A stretch of DNA of 64,000 nt, taken from contig CM055097.1 of the NCBI GenBank assembly GCA_029204225.1, positions 54,403,677 to 54,467,676 on the forward strand, in the 5' to 3' direction. The notes beneath the pieces are model-generated. The model was given only the letters and a program-made list of their open reading frames with translations, did no database searches and was not told where the DNA came from. Within the stretch, counting starts at the first letter, position 1. Every line of letters starts with the position of its first letter. This document shows positions 13,478 to 24,689 of this stretch, one piece after another. Origin of the DNA: Diphasiastrum complanatum. Its lineage: Eukaryota > Streptophyta > Lycopodiopsida > Lycopodiales > Lycopodiaceae. The position numbers were made by a program, and so were the translations under genes.

Positions 13478-13767
13478 CTGACAAATCAAATCTCTACGTT
13501 TAGAGAGAATGTTGCGACTATGGGTCACAAATCCGTGCAAGCATCTGGACTGTCCATACGAGAAGAGCATACGACAACTGATGGTAAGGGAAGCAGTATT
13601 AGTTTATATGGAAAAGTAATTGAAACAGACATCTTACAAGACCTCGTTGCATCACTTAGAGTTGTAAAAAGTGTGCCACCGCCTCCTATTCCTCTGTGTC
13701 ATCTGGTAGTCAACGAGGCTATTAGAACAGTTCAAGAAAACATCACAGACCTTGGAATGAAGTTTCG

Positions 13768-14458
13768 TGTGAAAAATTGCCTACATTGGCAAATCTAGCC
13801 ATGTAGAATATTGTACATTTTGTCAATATTGTTTGTTGGTTACTTCAATGGCCAAAGTGCCACTTGTACATACACACCTAAAGTAGGTTACCACAAGTCA
13901 AGAGGAGTGGTTGTGTCTATTTGGTAGTGATTCCTACTTTGTAGGATCTAGACCATGATTTATGATGAGATTTGTACCTACCATGCACCTACCAAGCATG
14001 ACTCTTGGATCTAGGCTAGGGTTTTCACATTAGGGCAAGAAAGTGGAGTCTACTTCCTTATTACATGCTGGATTTTCACCTAACTTTGCAAAGGAAGTGT
14101 GTTTTACTATGTATTCACATTCTCCATAGTGAGAAGATAGAAACTTTTTGGAGCCTCAAGGAGAAACTCGAGTTTCCTCTCATTGTATGGTGATTACTCT
14201 ATTTTTCCAATGAAACCCAACTTTGGCACTTTGTAAACACTGTCTACAGGCTGTACTACAGCCTTATTTCCACACGTGTGGAGTTGGATTATACTAATTG
14301 ATCAATGTTTTGATTGTCTCTACTTGTTTCCTATCAAGCTGCTAAACTAGATCTTGTTTTCTGATGACTAGTTTCTGATAGATTGTTTAACAAGTATACA
14401 ATCACCTTGTGGATCATTCAAAGATCCATTTATGGTCCTTAGTACTGTACTTTTCACA
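13768..14458 (+). repeat. Element A 5' LTR
   Basis: 691 bp with short inverted ends TGTGAAAA and TTTTCACA. It contains the palindrome TCCACACGTGTGGA at 14269-14282 with a CACGTG G-box core. Differences from the 3' LTR, read by eye, include an A/G in the TACCAC(A/G)AGTC stretch and a C/A in AGTCTA(C/A)TTCC. Confidence 0.97.
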
Positions 14459-14470
14459 TGGTATCAGAGC
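14459..14470 (+). promoter_or_regulatory. Element A primer-binding site (tRNA-Met type)
   Basis: TGGTATCAGAGC begins at the first base after the 5' LTR. This is the usual plant copia primer-binding site, complementary to the 3' end of initiator tRNA-Met. It fixes the LTR boundary. Confidence 0.93.
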
Positions 14471-15089
14471 CAAGTACAAGGCCATTGATCTGTGTTTGAA
14501 TCTAATCCAGTTTTAGCAGGTTTTGGGGCAAAAAGCTAGTATTGGAAGGGCGAGCTGGTATCCAGGTTTTGGTGAGGGGATTTGATCCCAAACTTTTTCA
14601 GGATCAAAATCCATACTTTTCACACGTGTGGGCATCTCTGAACCAGCATTTAATAACCCATATTCATTGGATCATAGAAAATTTATCTGGTATCAGTTTG
14701 ATGTAATTTTTGGTGCAAATCCTAGGATAACCTACCAAGATCACTTGCCATTGATTAGTTTTGAATTTGTTTCATGAAAACTAATTAATCTAGGCTGATT
14801 TCAGACCTTCTTAAAGTGAAAACCAGGTCTTGAAAGTACATCAAAGTGAATGAGAGAGATAAAGTCAGTTTTTGTCCAAGAATAGCCAAGATTGGCAAGA
14901 TTTGCTTGAGTGTAGTTTTCATCTCATCTTATCTTCATTCCAGCTTGTGAGGGAGTGATAGAACTGTGATTACAAATCCATTTATTGGATTAGAAGTCAA
15001 CATTTGAGTGAAACACTGCAAGTTAGAAACCTTTGTGAGTTTCAAGTACAAACAAATCTATATCTTGTGTGTAGAATCTTGCTAGTAAG
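14471..15089 (+). other. Element A leader
   Basis: About 620 bp of untranslated leader between the primer-binding site and the gag start. It contains another G-box palindrome, CACACGTGTG, near 14621-14630. No ORF is supported. Confidence 0.7.
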
Positions 15090-16562
15090 ATGGGATCAGT
15101 GGGACCCTACCTTCTAGAAGCTAGTGAGAGGTTAAATTCTACCAATTATGCTATTTGGAAAGTGAGGATGGAGTCACTAATGGTGCTCCAAGATCTTTAT
15201 GAGTTTCTAATAGATGATGAAGATGAACCTCTAGGTGCACATGAATTAGTGAGATACAAGAAGAGGTCTAGGCTTGCACTTCACTGTATTAAGATGAATG
15301 TAAGCAATGATCTTTTAAGGGAAGTATCATCATGTAAGAGTGCTAAAGAGGCTTGGGAATCTTTAAAATCTATCTATGAGTCTAGTAACACTTCGAGGGT
15401 TCTCATGCTTAGGAATCAGATTCTACAAAGCATGAAGAGGAGTGATGAGAGTGCACAAGATTATGTGCTAAGAATCAAGTCTCTTAATAGGGAGTTAGCT
15501 TCCATTGGAGAGAAGATTCAAGATAGTGAGCTTGTTCAGATTGTCCTAAATGGTCTAGGGAGTGGCTTTACAAATTTGGTCCAAAGCTTTGCAATCCAAG
15601 ACACTTTGCCTACTATAGAAAAGCTACACAGTGTATTAGTAGTTGAAGAGTGTAGGATGTTGCATACCAATGCAAGAATGAATGCTATTTCTCTGCAGGA
15701 TGGTGATGAGAAAGCTAATTTCTCATTCAAAAGCAAGAAAAAGACCAATGGCAAGAAGAAGCACTTCAAGGAGACCAAGGAGGAGGATGAGGCTTCAAGC
15801 TCAAAGGGCAAGATCAAAGACAAGTCCAAGTACAAATGTTTTTTTTGTGGAAAGAAAGGACATTTTGCATCAGAATGTCTCAAGAAGAAGAAGGCACAAG
15901 AGAGCAAACAAAGCAACATTGCACATCAGGAGGAAGAGGAGGATGAAGAGTCATCCTTGATGGTTTCCAACAAACCACCATCATCCAAGAGCAACACCAA
16001 TGATTCTTGGTGGATTGATAGTGGGGCAAATTCCCACATGACATATCAAAAGGACATATTCTCCACCTTACTTTCTTACAATGACTTACATAGATCAATC
16101 TATACTGCAAGTAGTCAAGAATGTAAGATAAGTGGAATAGGAACAATTCCCTTGTATGTGGGATCATCCAAAAGGACGAATCTAGATAATGTTCTTTATG
16201 TTCCTAAGTTAACCAAGAAGTTGTTTAGTGTTGGCCAGTTAATGGATAATGGCCTAGATGTACAATTTAAGCATGGAGTTTGTTCCATCCTTAGAAATGA
16301 TGAATGTATAGCCAAAGGCTTTAAGCAAGGTAGATTGTTTAAGCTTGATGCTAATATTGCAGTGGAGAGTGTTAACTTGGCAAAGGTGGAGCTATCAAAG
16401 GTGGAACTGTGGCACAAAAGGTTGGGCCACCCCAACTACAAAGCCATGGAATCTATGGCTACAAAGGAGCTTGCAGTTGGACTCCCCAAGCACTCCCTTC
16501 TTGAACTCATCCATTCGGATGTTCATAGTTTTTCACATGAGTCTAATGGTGGTGCCAAGTAA
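15090..16562 (+). CDS. Element A gag-protease-pre-integrase
   Basis: The first part of the copia polyprotein, 490 residues. Gag begins GPYLLEASERLNSTNYAIWK, the usual UBN2-type copia start. A CCHC zinc knuckle is at residues 250-263 (C-F-F-C ... H ... C). The aspartic protease DSG is at residues 310-312 within WWIDSGANSHMT. The pre-integrase motif LWHKRLGHPNYKAM supplies the His pair of the integrase zinc site. The CxxC half normally found between GLP and the HSD motif is missing, apparently an in-frame deletion. The reading frame ends at TAA 16560-16562, just before the FIDDYSR motif, and resumes in the same frame afterwards. The stop is therefore best read as a nonsense mutation rather than a natural end. 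Confidence 0.9.
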   Translation: MGSVGPYLLEASERLNSTNYAIWKVRMESLMVLQDLYEFLIDDEDEPLGAHELVRYKKRSRLALHCIKMNVSNDLLREVSSCKSAKEAWESLKSIYESSNTSRVLMLRNQILQSMKRSDESAQDYVLRIKSLNRELASIGEKIQDSELVQIVLNGLGSGFTNLVQSFAIQDTLPTIEKLHSVLVVEECRMLHTNARMNAISLQDGDEKANFSFKSKKKTNGKKKHFKETKEEDEASSSKGKIKDKSKYKCFFCGKKGHFASECLKKKKAQESKQSNIAHQEEEEDEESSLMVSNKPPSSKSNTNDSWWIDSGANSHMTYQKDIFSTLLSYNDLHRSIYTASSQECKISGIGTIPLYVGSSKRTNLDNVLYVPKLTKKLFSVGQLMDNGLDVQFKHGVCSILRNDECIAKGFKQGRLFKLDANIAVESVNLAKVELSKVELWHKRLGHPNYKAMESMATKELAVGLPKHSLLELIHSDVHSFSHESNGGAK

Positions 16563-19016
16563 TATGTAATCTTCATTGATGACTATTCTAGATTTTGTTG
16601 GATGTACCTCTTGTCTAGCAAAACAATGGTGTTTGATTCTTTTGTAAAGTTCAAGACTTTGGTAGAAAATCAACTTAGTACCAAGATTAAGGTATTAAGG
16701 AGTGATAATGGAGGTGAATATATCTCCAATAAGTTGATTGACTTTTGTAGTTCTAATGGCATAAAGAGAGAGTTGTCATGTCCATACACCCCTCAACAAA
16801 ATGGAGTGAGTGAGAGAAGAAATAGATCTCTTTGCGAGTGTGCTAAGGCCTTAAGGCTAGATGCTTCTCTATCCAAACCATTTTGGGGTGAAGCAATAAC
16901 TTGTGCTAACTATTTGTGCAATAGATTGCCAAACCAAGCCATTGGAGGAATCACACCATTTGAAGCTCTATTTGGAGAGAAGCCCAATCTCAAAGATCTC
17001 AAAGTTTTTGGATCCACTTGCTATGTACACCAATCCTTGGATAAGAGAAGGAAGGATGATGCAACATCCATCAAAGGCATCTTTGTGGGATATGGTGAGA
17101 ATAGCAAAGGTTATAGAGTCTTCAATCCCATCACTAGCAAGGTGATAGTGAGTAGGGATGTTATTTTTTATGAAGGACATGCTTGTGATTTGGATGATAA
17201 TGCTACTAATCATCTTGATGCCAAGGATCATGCTAGGATGGAGGAGGAGCTTCCAAGTGAAGAAGAACTTGAGGATCCACCTCAAGATGCAAGAACTCCA
17301 AGAAGATCTACAAGGGCAAGATCCGAGCCATTGAGGCTCACCTATGATGGTCAAGGTGATCAAAGGGAAGGCTCATCATCTTTCACATCTTACACCTTTC
17401 TTACTTCAATGTTAGATGAGCCAACATGCTATGAAGATGCTTGTAAGTCTAAAAGTTGGATGGATGCTATGCAAGTAGAGTATGATGCTCTTATTGAAAA
17501 TCATACTTGGGATCTTGTGGATCTTCCTCAAGGGAAGAAACCTCTTGATTGCAAGTGGGTGTTTAGGTTGAAGTATAATCAAGATGGATCAATAAGCAAG
17601 CATAAAGCTAGGCTTGTTGCCAAAGGTTTTTTACAAACCAAAGGCATTGACTATGATGAGACTTTTGCTCCTGTGGCTAAGCTTGTTACTATCAAGTTGA
17701 TCATTAGTTTTGCTACAACCTTCAATTGGGAGCTATTCCAACTTGACTTCACAAATGCATTCCTCAATGGTTATTTGGAGGAAGAGATCTACATGAGGCA
17801 ACCCGAGGGCTTCATCAAGGCAAAGCATGAAGGAAAGGTGTGTTTTTTGAAGAAGAGCTTTTATGGGCTCAAGCAAGCACCTAGAGCATGGTACTCTAGG
17901 CTAAACTCTTTTCTCATTTCCATCAATTTTGTAATGAGTGCCTATGATCCATCATTGTATATAAGTTTTCATGATGGCATGATCATTATTCTTGTTTTGT
18001 ATGTAGATGACATTATCTTGAGTGGTAATGATCTAGATGGAATTAGAGATGTAAAAATTGCTTTAGCAAAAGAGTTTAAGATGGTAGATCTCGGCCTATT
18101 GAGCTTCATTCTTGGAATAGAGGTTATTAGACGATGTGATTTTAGCTTCAATTGTCAATCTAAATATGCTACATCCATCCTAGATAGATTTGGAATGAAG
18201 AATTGTAAAGGCATTGAGACACCAATGGAGCAACATGTAAAAGCATCTATTGGTTGTGATGAAGCATCCTTTGAGGACATCACATTATATAGAAGGCTTA
18301 TTGGATTCTTGATCTATTTAACTATAACTAGACCTGATCTTAGTTATAGTGTTGGAAAGTTAAGCCAATTCATGCGAAGTCCTCTAGTTTCACATTGGAA
18401 GATGGCAAAAAGAGTTCTTAGATACATTTCATTCACTAAGAATTTTGGTATTTTGTATAGAGGAACTAATCTTGGCTTAAGAGCCTATAGTGACTCGGAT
18501 TTTGCAGGTGACAAAGTGGATAGAAGATCAACAAGTGCCTTTGCCACCTTTCTATGTGATGGAGTAGTATCATGGCTTTCCAAAAAGCAAGATACCATCT
18601 CTCTATCTTCCACAGAATCCGAATACAAGGCCTTGACATCAACATGCAAGGAGGTCTTGTGGCTCAAAAGGCTATTGGTGGAGCTTCATGTCATGGAGGA
18701 GGAGATCCCTATCATCTATTGTGACAACCAATCATCCCAATCACTTGCAACTAATCCTACATTCCATGCAAGGAGCAAACACATCGAAATTGCTCATCAT
18801 TTCGTGAGGGAAAAAGTGCAAGCTAAAGAGATCAAGCTCCAACACGTGCCATCACCAAGTTGCTTGGCTGATTTGTTTACTAAACCTTTACCTAAAGATT
18901 CATTTGTCAAGCTTAGATCTTCAATTGGAGTTATTGATAAAAGCATTGTGATCTCCAAGGCTAGATTTGAGGTTTCGTGTGAAAAATTGCCTACATTGGC
19001 AAATCTAGCCATGTAG
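16563..19016 (+). pseudogene. Element A integrase-RT-RNase H
   Basis: Continuation of the element A frame after the 16560 stop, open for about 817 codons. The first ATG is at 16602 but is not a natural start. Integrase core: FIDDYSRF, SDNGGEYIS and the catalytic Glu in GVSERRNRSL. RT: WVFRLKYNQDGSISKHKARL, QLDFTNAFLNGYLEEEIYM, FYGLKQAPRAWY and the active site YVDD at 18000-18011. RNase H: YSDSDFAGD, STESEYKAL, YCDNQSSQSLA and HARSKHIEIAHHFV. The end motif LADLFTKPLPKD is followed by a tail that crosses into the 3' LTR, with the stop 39 bases inside it. The first integrase Asp (HSD) lies in the upstream part. Length and order are normal for copia pol. Confidence 0.88.
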
Positions 19017-19668
19017 AATATTGTACATTTTGTCAATATTGTTTGTTGGTTACTTCAATGGCCAAAGTGCCACTTGTACATACACACCTAAAGTAGGTTA
19101 CCACGAGTCAAGAGGAGTGGTTGTGTCTATTTGGTAGTGATTCCTACTTTGTAGGATCTAGACCATGATTTATGATGAGATTTGTACCTACCATGCACCT
19201 ACCAAGCATGACTCTTGGATCTAGGCTAGGGTTTTCACATTAGGGCAAGAAAGTGGAGTCTAATTCCTTATTACATGCTGGATTTTCACCTAACTTTGCA
19301 AAGGAAGTGTGTTTTACTATGTATTCCCATTCTCCATAGTGAGAAGATAGAAACTTTTTGGAGCCTCAAGGAGAAACTCGAGTTTCCTCTCATTGTATGG
19401 TGATTACTCTATTTTTCCAATGAAACCCAGCTTTGGCACTTTGTAAACACTGTCTACAGGCCGTACTACAGCCTTATTTCCACACGTGTGGAGTTGGATT
19501 ATACTAATTGATCAATGCTTTGATTGTCTCTACTTGTTTCCTATCAAGCTGCTAAACTAGATCTTGTTTTCTGATGACTAGTTTCTGATAGATTGTTTAA
19601 CAAGTATACAATCACCTTGTGGATCATTCAAAGATCCATTTATGGTCCTTAGTACTGTACTTTTCACA
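18978..19668 (+). repeat. Element A 3' LTR
   Basis: 691 bp, the same ends as the 5' LTR, about 99% identical by eye. The G-box palindrome is at 19479-19492. It is followed by the target duplication TTTCG and then by host coding sequence in frame. Confidence 0.97.
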
Positions 19669-20896
19669 TTTCGCACAATGGGATATCCTCGAGATTTGGG
19701 AACTTTCTTTGTCTCCATGAAAAGAGTAGGTGAGTCAGAGCTTGAAGTGGACCAATACGATCTAGAAGATTGGGGTCCTATTTGGAGAGAGGTAAATATG
19801 GAGTTTGAGGAAGATCTTTGTAACTCACCCGAGTGGCAACACTTGAGCAATAAGAAGTACATCATTTGGGATGGCAACCATCGAGCCACCGCATGGATGA
19901 AAAAGATAAAACAAGGTATACAAAGTTGTTTGCAGATATTTGTTCTTTTTATGTTCTCGTTAATTGTTAAGTGCTAAAGTTCCTCGCATTTTTTGGCTCA
20001 AAATTTCCATTGAATAAAGCAAGACATATTAGGGTGGATTGCACTTTCATCGAGGCAAAAGAAGGCGAGCTCATACTTGCTCTACATTCCATCAACAAGT
20101 ATAGACCTCATTTTAGTGTCACCACTCCCCATTTTTATAAGGTTGTTCCTTGTCCTGATGTAATTGATTTGTTTGTAGGTTGACCTGCGTACATGTGTCG
20201 CACACGTTGTCACGTGACGTGTTCATGCTGTAGAAATTTGGACTATCTGACAAGGCCACACTGTTGAGAAACATGCCAATCCAAGATAGATATTGGATGG
20301 AAGCAAAAATGAGAATAGAATGAAAAGGCCAACACAAATCTTGGTACAATGTGCCAATGGTAATATTTTCTCAATTGGTTTTCAAGGTAAGAAAACTTGA
20401 AGCTGGTGCAGTGTATTTTATCTTTGTGGATGCACTGATAATTGTAACGTTGTATTGGCAATGCATGCACAGGAAGATTTCACAAGGTTGCTCGATCAGG
20501 CAACCTCCAGAATTGATAGAGAGAATCTATCTCTTGGGGAGTGTCAAGCTCAGCATGACGCGGCCATTAAGGTGAATAATGTTCCCCACATAGTGGAAAG
20601 ATTGGGGAATCACAGCTTGGGAAGTAAACAAATGTCCCTGGTGGCTGGATTACTCGAAGGGTGAGAGACACAATTGTGAAAATGACCTGCATCTTGAATG
20701 GCAGGCATTCCAAAAGGGAAGAAATAAACTCTCGCCACTTCCACCACAAGGATCAGCCTCAAAAACAAAAACAAAAAGGCACATAGATCCCGCAGAGCTG
20801 AGATCTAAAAAGCGCCTAGATATTGCTATTGAGTCACATGACCGTGCAGGCGGCCTTGATGCAACCACGTCGGACCCCAATCCACGTGAAGAGGGC

Positions 20897-21770
20897 ATGC
20901 ATTGCGATATTGTTAGTGACCGTATTCACTAGAAATTTTTGGCAAGCAGTATTTGAAAATTTGGAAACAACTTTAAGTTTGAGTTCTACAGATCATCCAG
21001 AATCAGACGGTCAAACAGAAAGGACCAATCAGACGATGGAGGATATGCTTCGAGCATATGTGGGCCATCGGCAGTCTGATTGGAAACATTACCTTCCACT
21101 GGTGGAATTTGCATATAACAATGCAAAACATTTAGCGACCGGATTTAGCCCTTTCATGCTTATGTATGGTTTTTAACCTCGATCACCAATTAGTGTTGGC
21201 ATGAAAAACCTACGGGTGCAAGCCGCAGCTGATTTCCTTGCGGATATGCAAGAAATGTTACAGCTGGCTAAAGATAGCATAAGAAGTGCCCAGGACAGGG
21301 CAAGGCACTATGCTGATCTATCTTGGAAGCACAAGGTATTCATGGTCAACGACTGAGTGTTTTTGAGAGTCCCTAGTCACTCTAGGGGCTTGAAAACTAT
21401 AAAGTGTGCAAAGTTGGCGCCTAGGTATTGCGGTTCTTTTAAGGTTATCCAAGTGATAAACAAGGTCACATACAAACTAGACCTTCCAGCTAACGTTGGA
21501 ATTCATCATGCTTTCCACGTTAGTAAGTTGAAACCCTCGTTGGGGTCTGGGGAGACCCTGGTCCCTGTGGAAGATCTAGTGGAACTTCTTCGTGATGAGT
21601 CCGTGAGTAAACAACCTGAACCCGAGGCAATAATTAATAGCCGGCAGAGGACTCTACAAAGCAGAGGACTCTACGAAGTAGAGTGCTTCGGAAATTTTTA
21701 GTCAGGTGGAGGGGAAAATCAGAAGAGGAGGATACCTAAGAAAAGGAGGCTGATCTCTAGAAGAATTTTC
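20897..21770 (+). pseudogene. Ty3/gypsy integrase C-terminal fragment
   Basis: Plus-strand 3' end of a gypsy pol gene. DIVSDR, then after a frame change FTRNFWQAVF, and SLSSTDHPESDGQTERTNQT give the end of the integrase core with its catalytic Glu. AYNNAKHLATGFSPFML and QEMLQLAKDSIRSAQDRA follow. After a stop near 21355 come APRYCGSFKVIQ and HHAFHVSKLKPSLG, then a chromodomain-like tail ending at about 21770. At least two frameshifts or stops are present. The 5' side abuts host exon sequence near 20897, so everything from gag to mid-integrase is missing. The C-terminus closely resembles that of element F. Confidence 0.87.
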
Positions 21771-22769
21771 CAAATTTTTCCCTGCAAGGAAAAATTTAAG
21801 TTTAGGGGGAAGGAATGCTACATACCTATGTAACTAGTAGTACTTTAGACCCCTATTAGTCCATCTAGTGTTGGGGGCTAAATGGCAAGGTACCCTTAGG
21901 ACTAAGGGTATGTGCCCTTAGATAAGGACAGACAAGTGACTATACCTAGTTGGAGGTATGGAGTCACATGACCCTTGGATAAGGGGTACCCTTAGTATTA
22001 AGAGTAGGTGTCTTAGATTAAGGTACTAGTGTCCTTGGGTAAGGACGGGTAGGTGTCTATACCTTGGATGGAGGTATGGAACCTAGAGAGGTGTTAGAAA
22101 GTCATTGGATGACTATTTTTCTAAACCTTGGGCCTCAACCTTGAACCATATCACTTTATTGGTCTAGGACCAAAGTATACTTGCACAGCTTGGGCAATGG
22201 GACCTAGTAAAAGGGCGCCCTTCTAAAGTGTCCATTGAGTTTCCAACTCCCACAAGAAAGACATTCAAAGAGTCATAGGTTATGGAAGGAGTCTCTTGAC
22301 ATTCCATAAGCCTATGGAGGCTCTTGGAAATTCTTTAACTCCCCTAGCTTCTCTCTCTCTCATTGGATGAGCATAGAACTCCCTACTGCATTGGAGGGGT
22401 CCATGGGCCATCTATATGAGGGTAGTAGGGCGCCCATTTGGAGGGGGAGATCTCTCTTGTTTGCTTTGCTTATGCTCTAGTGTTGCTACTAGTGTGTAGA
22501 GTGCTTTCTTGTGGTAGTATGCTTGAGGTTTGGATCTTGCTTATGGTATGGGACATAAGTAGGGTCTGGATCTTGAGAATGCTATGGAGTGTTGTGGTAT
22601 GCTTGTGATTTGTTTATGGTTAGCAAGGGGGTGCTAGATAGGTCTTGCTTGGAGCTTGGATCTAGCTATGGTTGGGTGATGAATACTTGAGGCCAGCTTG
22701 TTATCTATCTTTGTGTTTAAAGAGTAGGGACACATGTAGAGGAGAGATCCTTGGAGGCTTGCAGATCCT

Positions 22770-23550
<781 letters not shown>

Positions 23551-23562
23551 TGGTATCAGAAC
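23551..23562 (+). promoter_or_regulatory. Element B primer-binding site
   Basis: TGGTATCAGAAC starts at the first base after the 5' LTR and matches the plant initiator tRNA-Met type of site at its first ten positions. Confidence 0.88.
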
Positions 23563-24689
23563 TAGTTGGCTACTATTTTTAGTAAGTTTTCCATTTATGG
23601 TGATATTTGGATGTTTGATCAAGTTCTAGCATGATTATGCATTGCATTGTTGATCAAATCTTACTAACCTTTGTTTTGTGAGTTGAACTTGTGGATCAAA
23701 AGCATATTTCAGGTCTATTGAAGATCAGATGCTGAGAAGAAGCTATTTTGGATCAGATCGTAACACCTAATCATTTGTTGATTGTGAGGCTTGTGCATAT
23801 TCAATACTAACAATGTTATGTTCAATGTATTGATGACAATCTCCACTTATGTGGATGAACACGCTCCTTTGTGGATGAACACTCTCCTTAAGTGGATGAA
23901 CCTTCTCCTTAAGTGGATGACAAATACTCTTTGAGTGATTTTGTATTTCTCCAAAAGGCTGAGCAAAGCTCCCACTTGAATGAAAGATCCCCTTTTGGGT
24001 GAACAGATTGTCAACAATCTTTTGCATAAATTTTGGTGTACTTTGTTAAGCATGTAAGTAGATCTCCTTATGTAATTTGACTAGATCATTTGCTGGAAGG
24101 TTTTAACCATTATGAAGATGTATTTTCAGATTTTTAACAGGTTGAGGAACATTCTCATGAGAAGTGATCTTAGATCTACATCTAAACACCAAGATTTGAC
24201 AAGCTAGTCTTGTGATTCACTAAGTGTGCTCTCTCATTTACCTCTAAAGCTTGTATTTATCATTTGATGGAGTTTATAAACTTTTATAAGTGTGGTTTTA
24301 CAGGTTGAATCAATATCTTAGTGTGTTGATCATATGTTGATCAAGTTTGTTCAATTCTAGGTATTCTTGGTAGCCTAGTCTTGTGTATTTTCTAAGAATG
24401 CAAGTAACTCTTCACACCATAGCTTGATTTGGTCATTTTATGGAAAGTTTGAGAGCTTGAGCAAGAGTGTGTTCAAGCTGGTTTGAGTTTGTAATCCATT
24501 CTTAGTGTGTGCAAAGTGTTGCATGTGTTTCAATCTTTCTTTCTATGCTTGGAAACTAGCCAGGTTCAAGATAGAAGTGTTTTAGAGTCCTAGATCTTCT
24601 GCGATATCCTTATCCATCATTTGTTGAGAGGAAAGTGAGTGCTAGGTGCATTAGGATAGAGCCTAAAAGTTAAAAAAATTATTATATTC
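23563..24689 (+). other. Element B leader with 21-bp minisatellite
   Basis: About 1.1 kb of untranslated leader. At 23851-23932 a GTGGATGAAC(A/C)CTCTCCTTAA-type unit is repeated four times at roughly 21-bp spacing. This is a local minisatellite upstream of gag that might form structure in the transcript. No ORF is supported. Confidence 0.75.

Larger units (their letters stand above)
13763..19673 (+). mobile_element. Copia element A, full length with TSD
   Basis: A complete Ty1/copia LTR retrotransposon. Both LTRs are 691 bp (13768-14458 and 18978-19668) and run from TGTGAAAA to TTTTCACA. They are flanked by the 5-bp target duplication TTTCG (13763-13767 and 19669-19673). I count about six base differences between the LTRs, so insertion is fairly recent. 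The primer-binding site follows the 5' LTR directly. A gag-protease-integrase-RT-RNase H frame runs from 15090 to 19016, with one in-frame stop. The domain order INT before RT defines copia. It lies inside an exon of the host gene, in the same orientation. Confidence 0.97.
13520..20896 (+). pseudogene. Host gene, WDGNHR-motif protein, split by copia insertion
   Basis: A multi-exon host gene of no family I can name with certainty. The first visible exon starts at ATG 13520 (frame open from 13478) and contains SVPPPPIPLCHLVVNEAI. It is cut at 13767 by element A and resumes in the same frame after the target duplication at 19674, with WGPIWREVNMEFEEDL and YIIWDGNHRATAW. It ends at a GT donor after 19915. 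Further likely exons are about 20020-20098 (RVDCTFIEAKEGELILAL), 20234-20386 (DRYWMEAKM ... WYNVPMVIFSQL) and 20473-20896 (ENDLHLEWQAFQKGRNK). A TGA at 20321-20323 interrupts the third of these, and the last shows a frame change near 20590. The GNHR motif recalls the ParB/sulfiredoxin-like fold; that is inference. The 3' end runs into gypsy integrase near 20897. Confidence 0.6.

Noticed and set aside
15536-15919. 127-residue minus-strand ORF opposite element A gag
   Set aside because: Antisense shadow of the Lys-rich gag linker; no motif of its own.
16560-16562. TAA in element A as programmed readthrough
   Set aside because: It falls inside the integrase, not at a gag-pol border where recoding is known to occur, so nonsense mutation is more likely.
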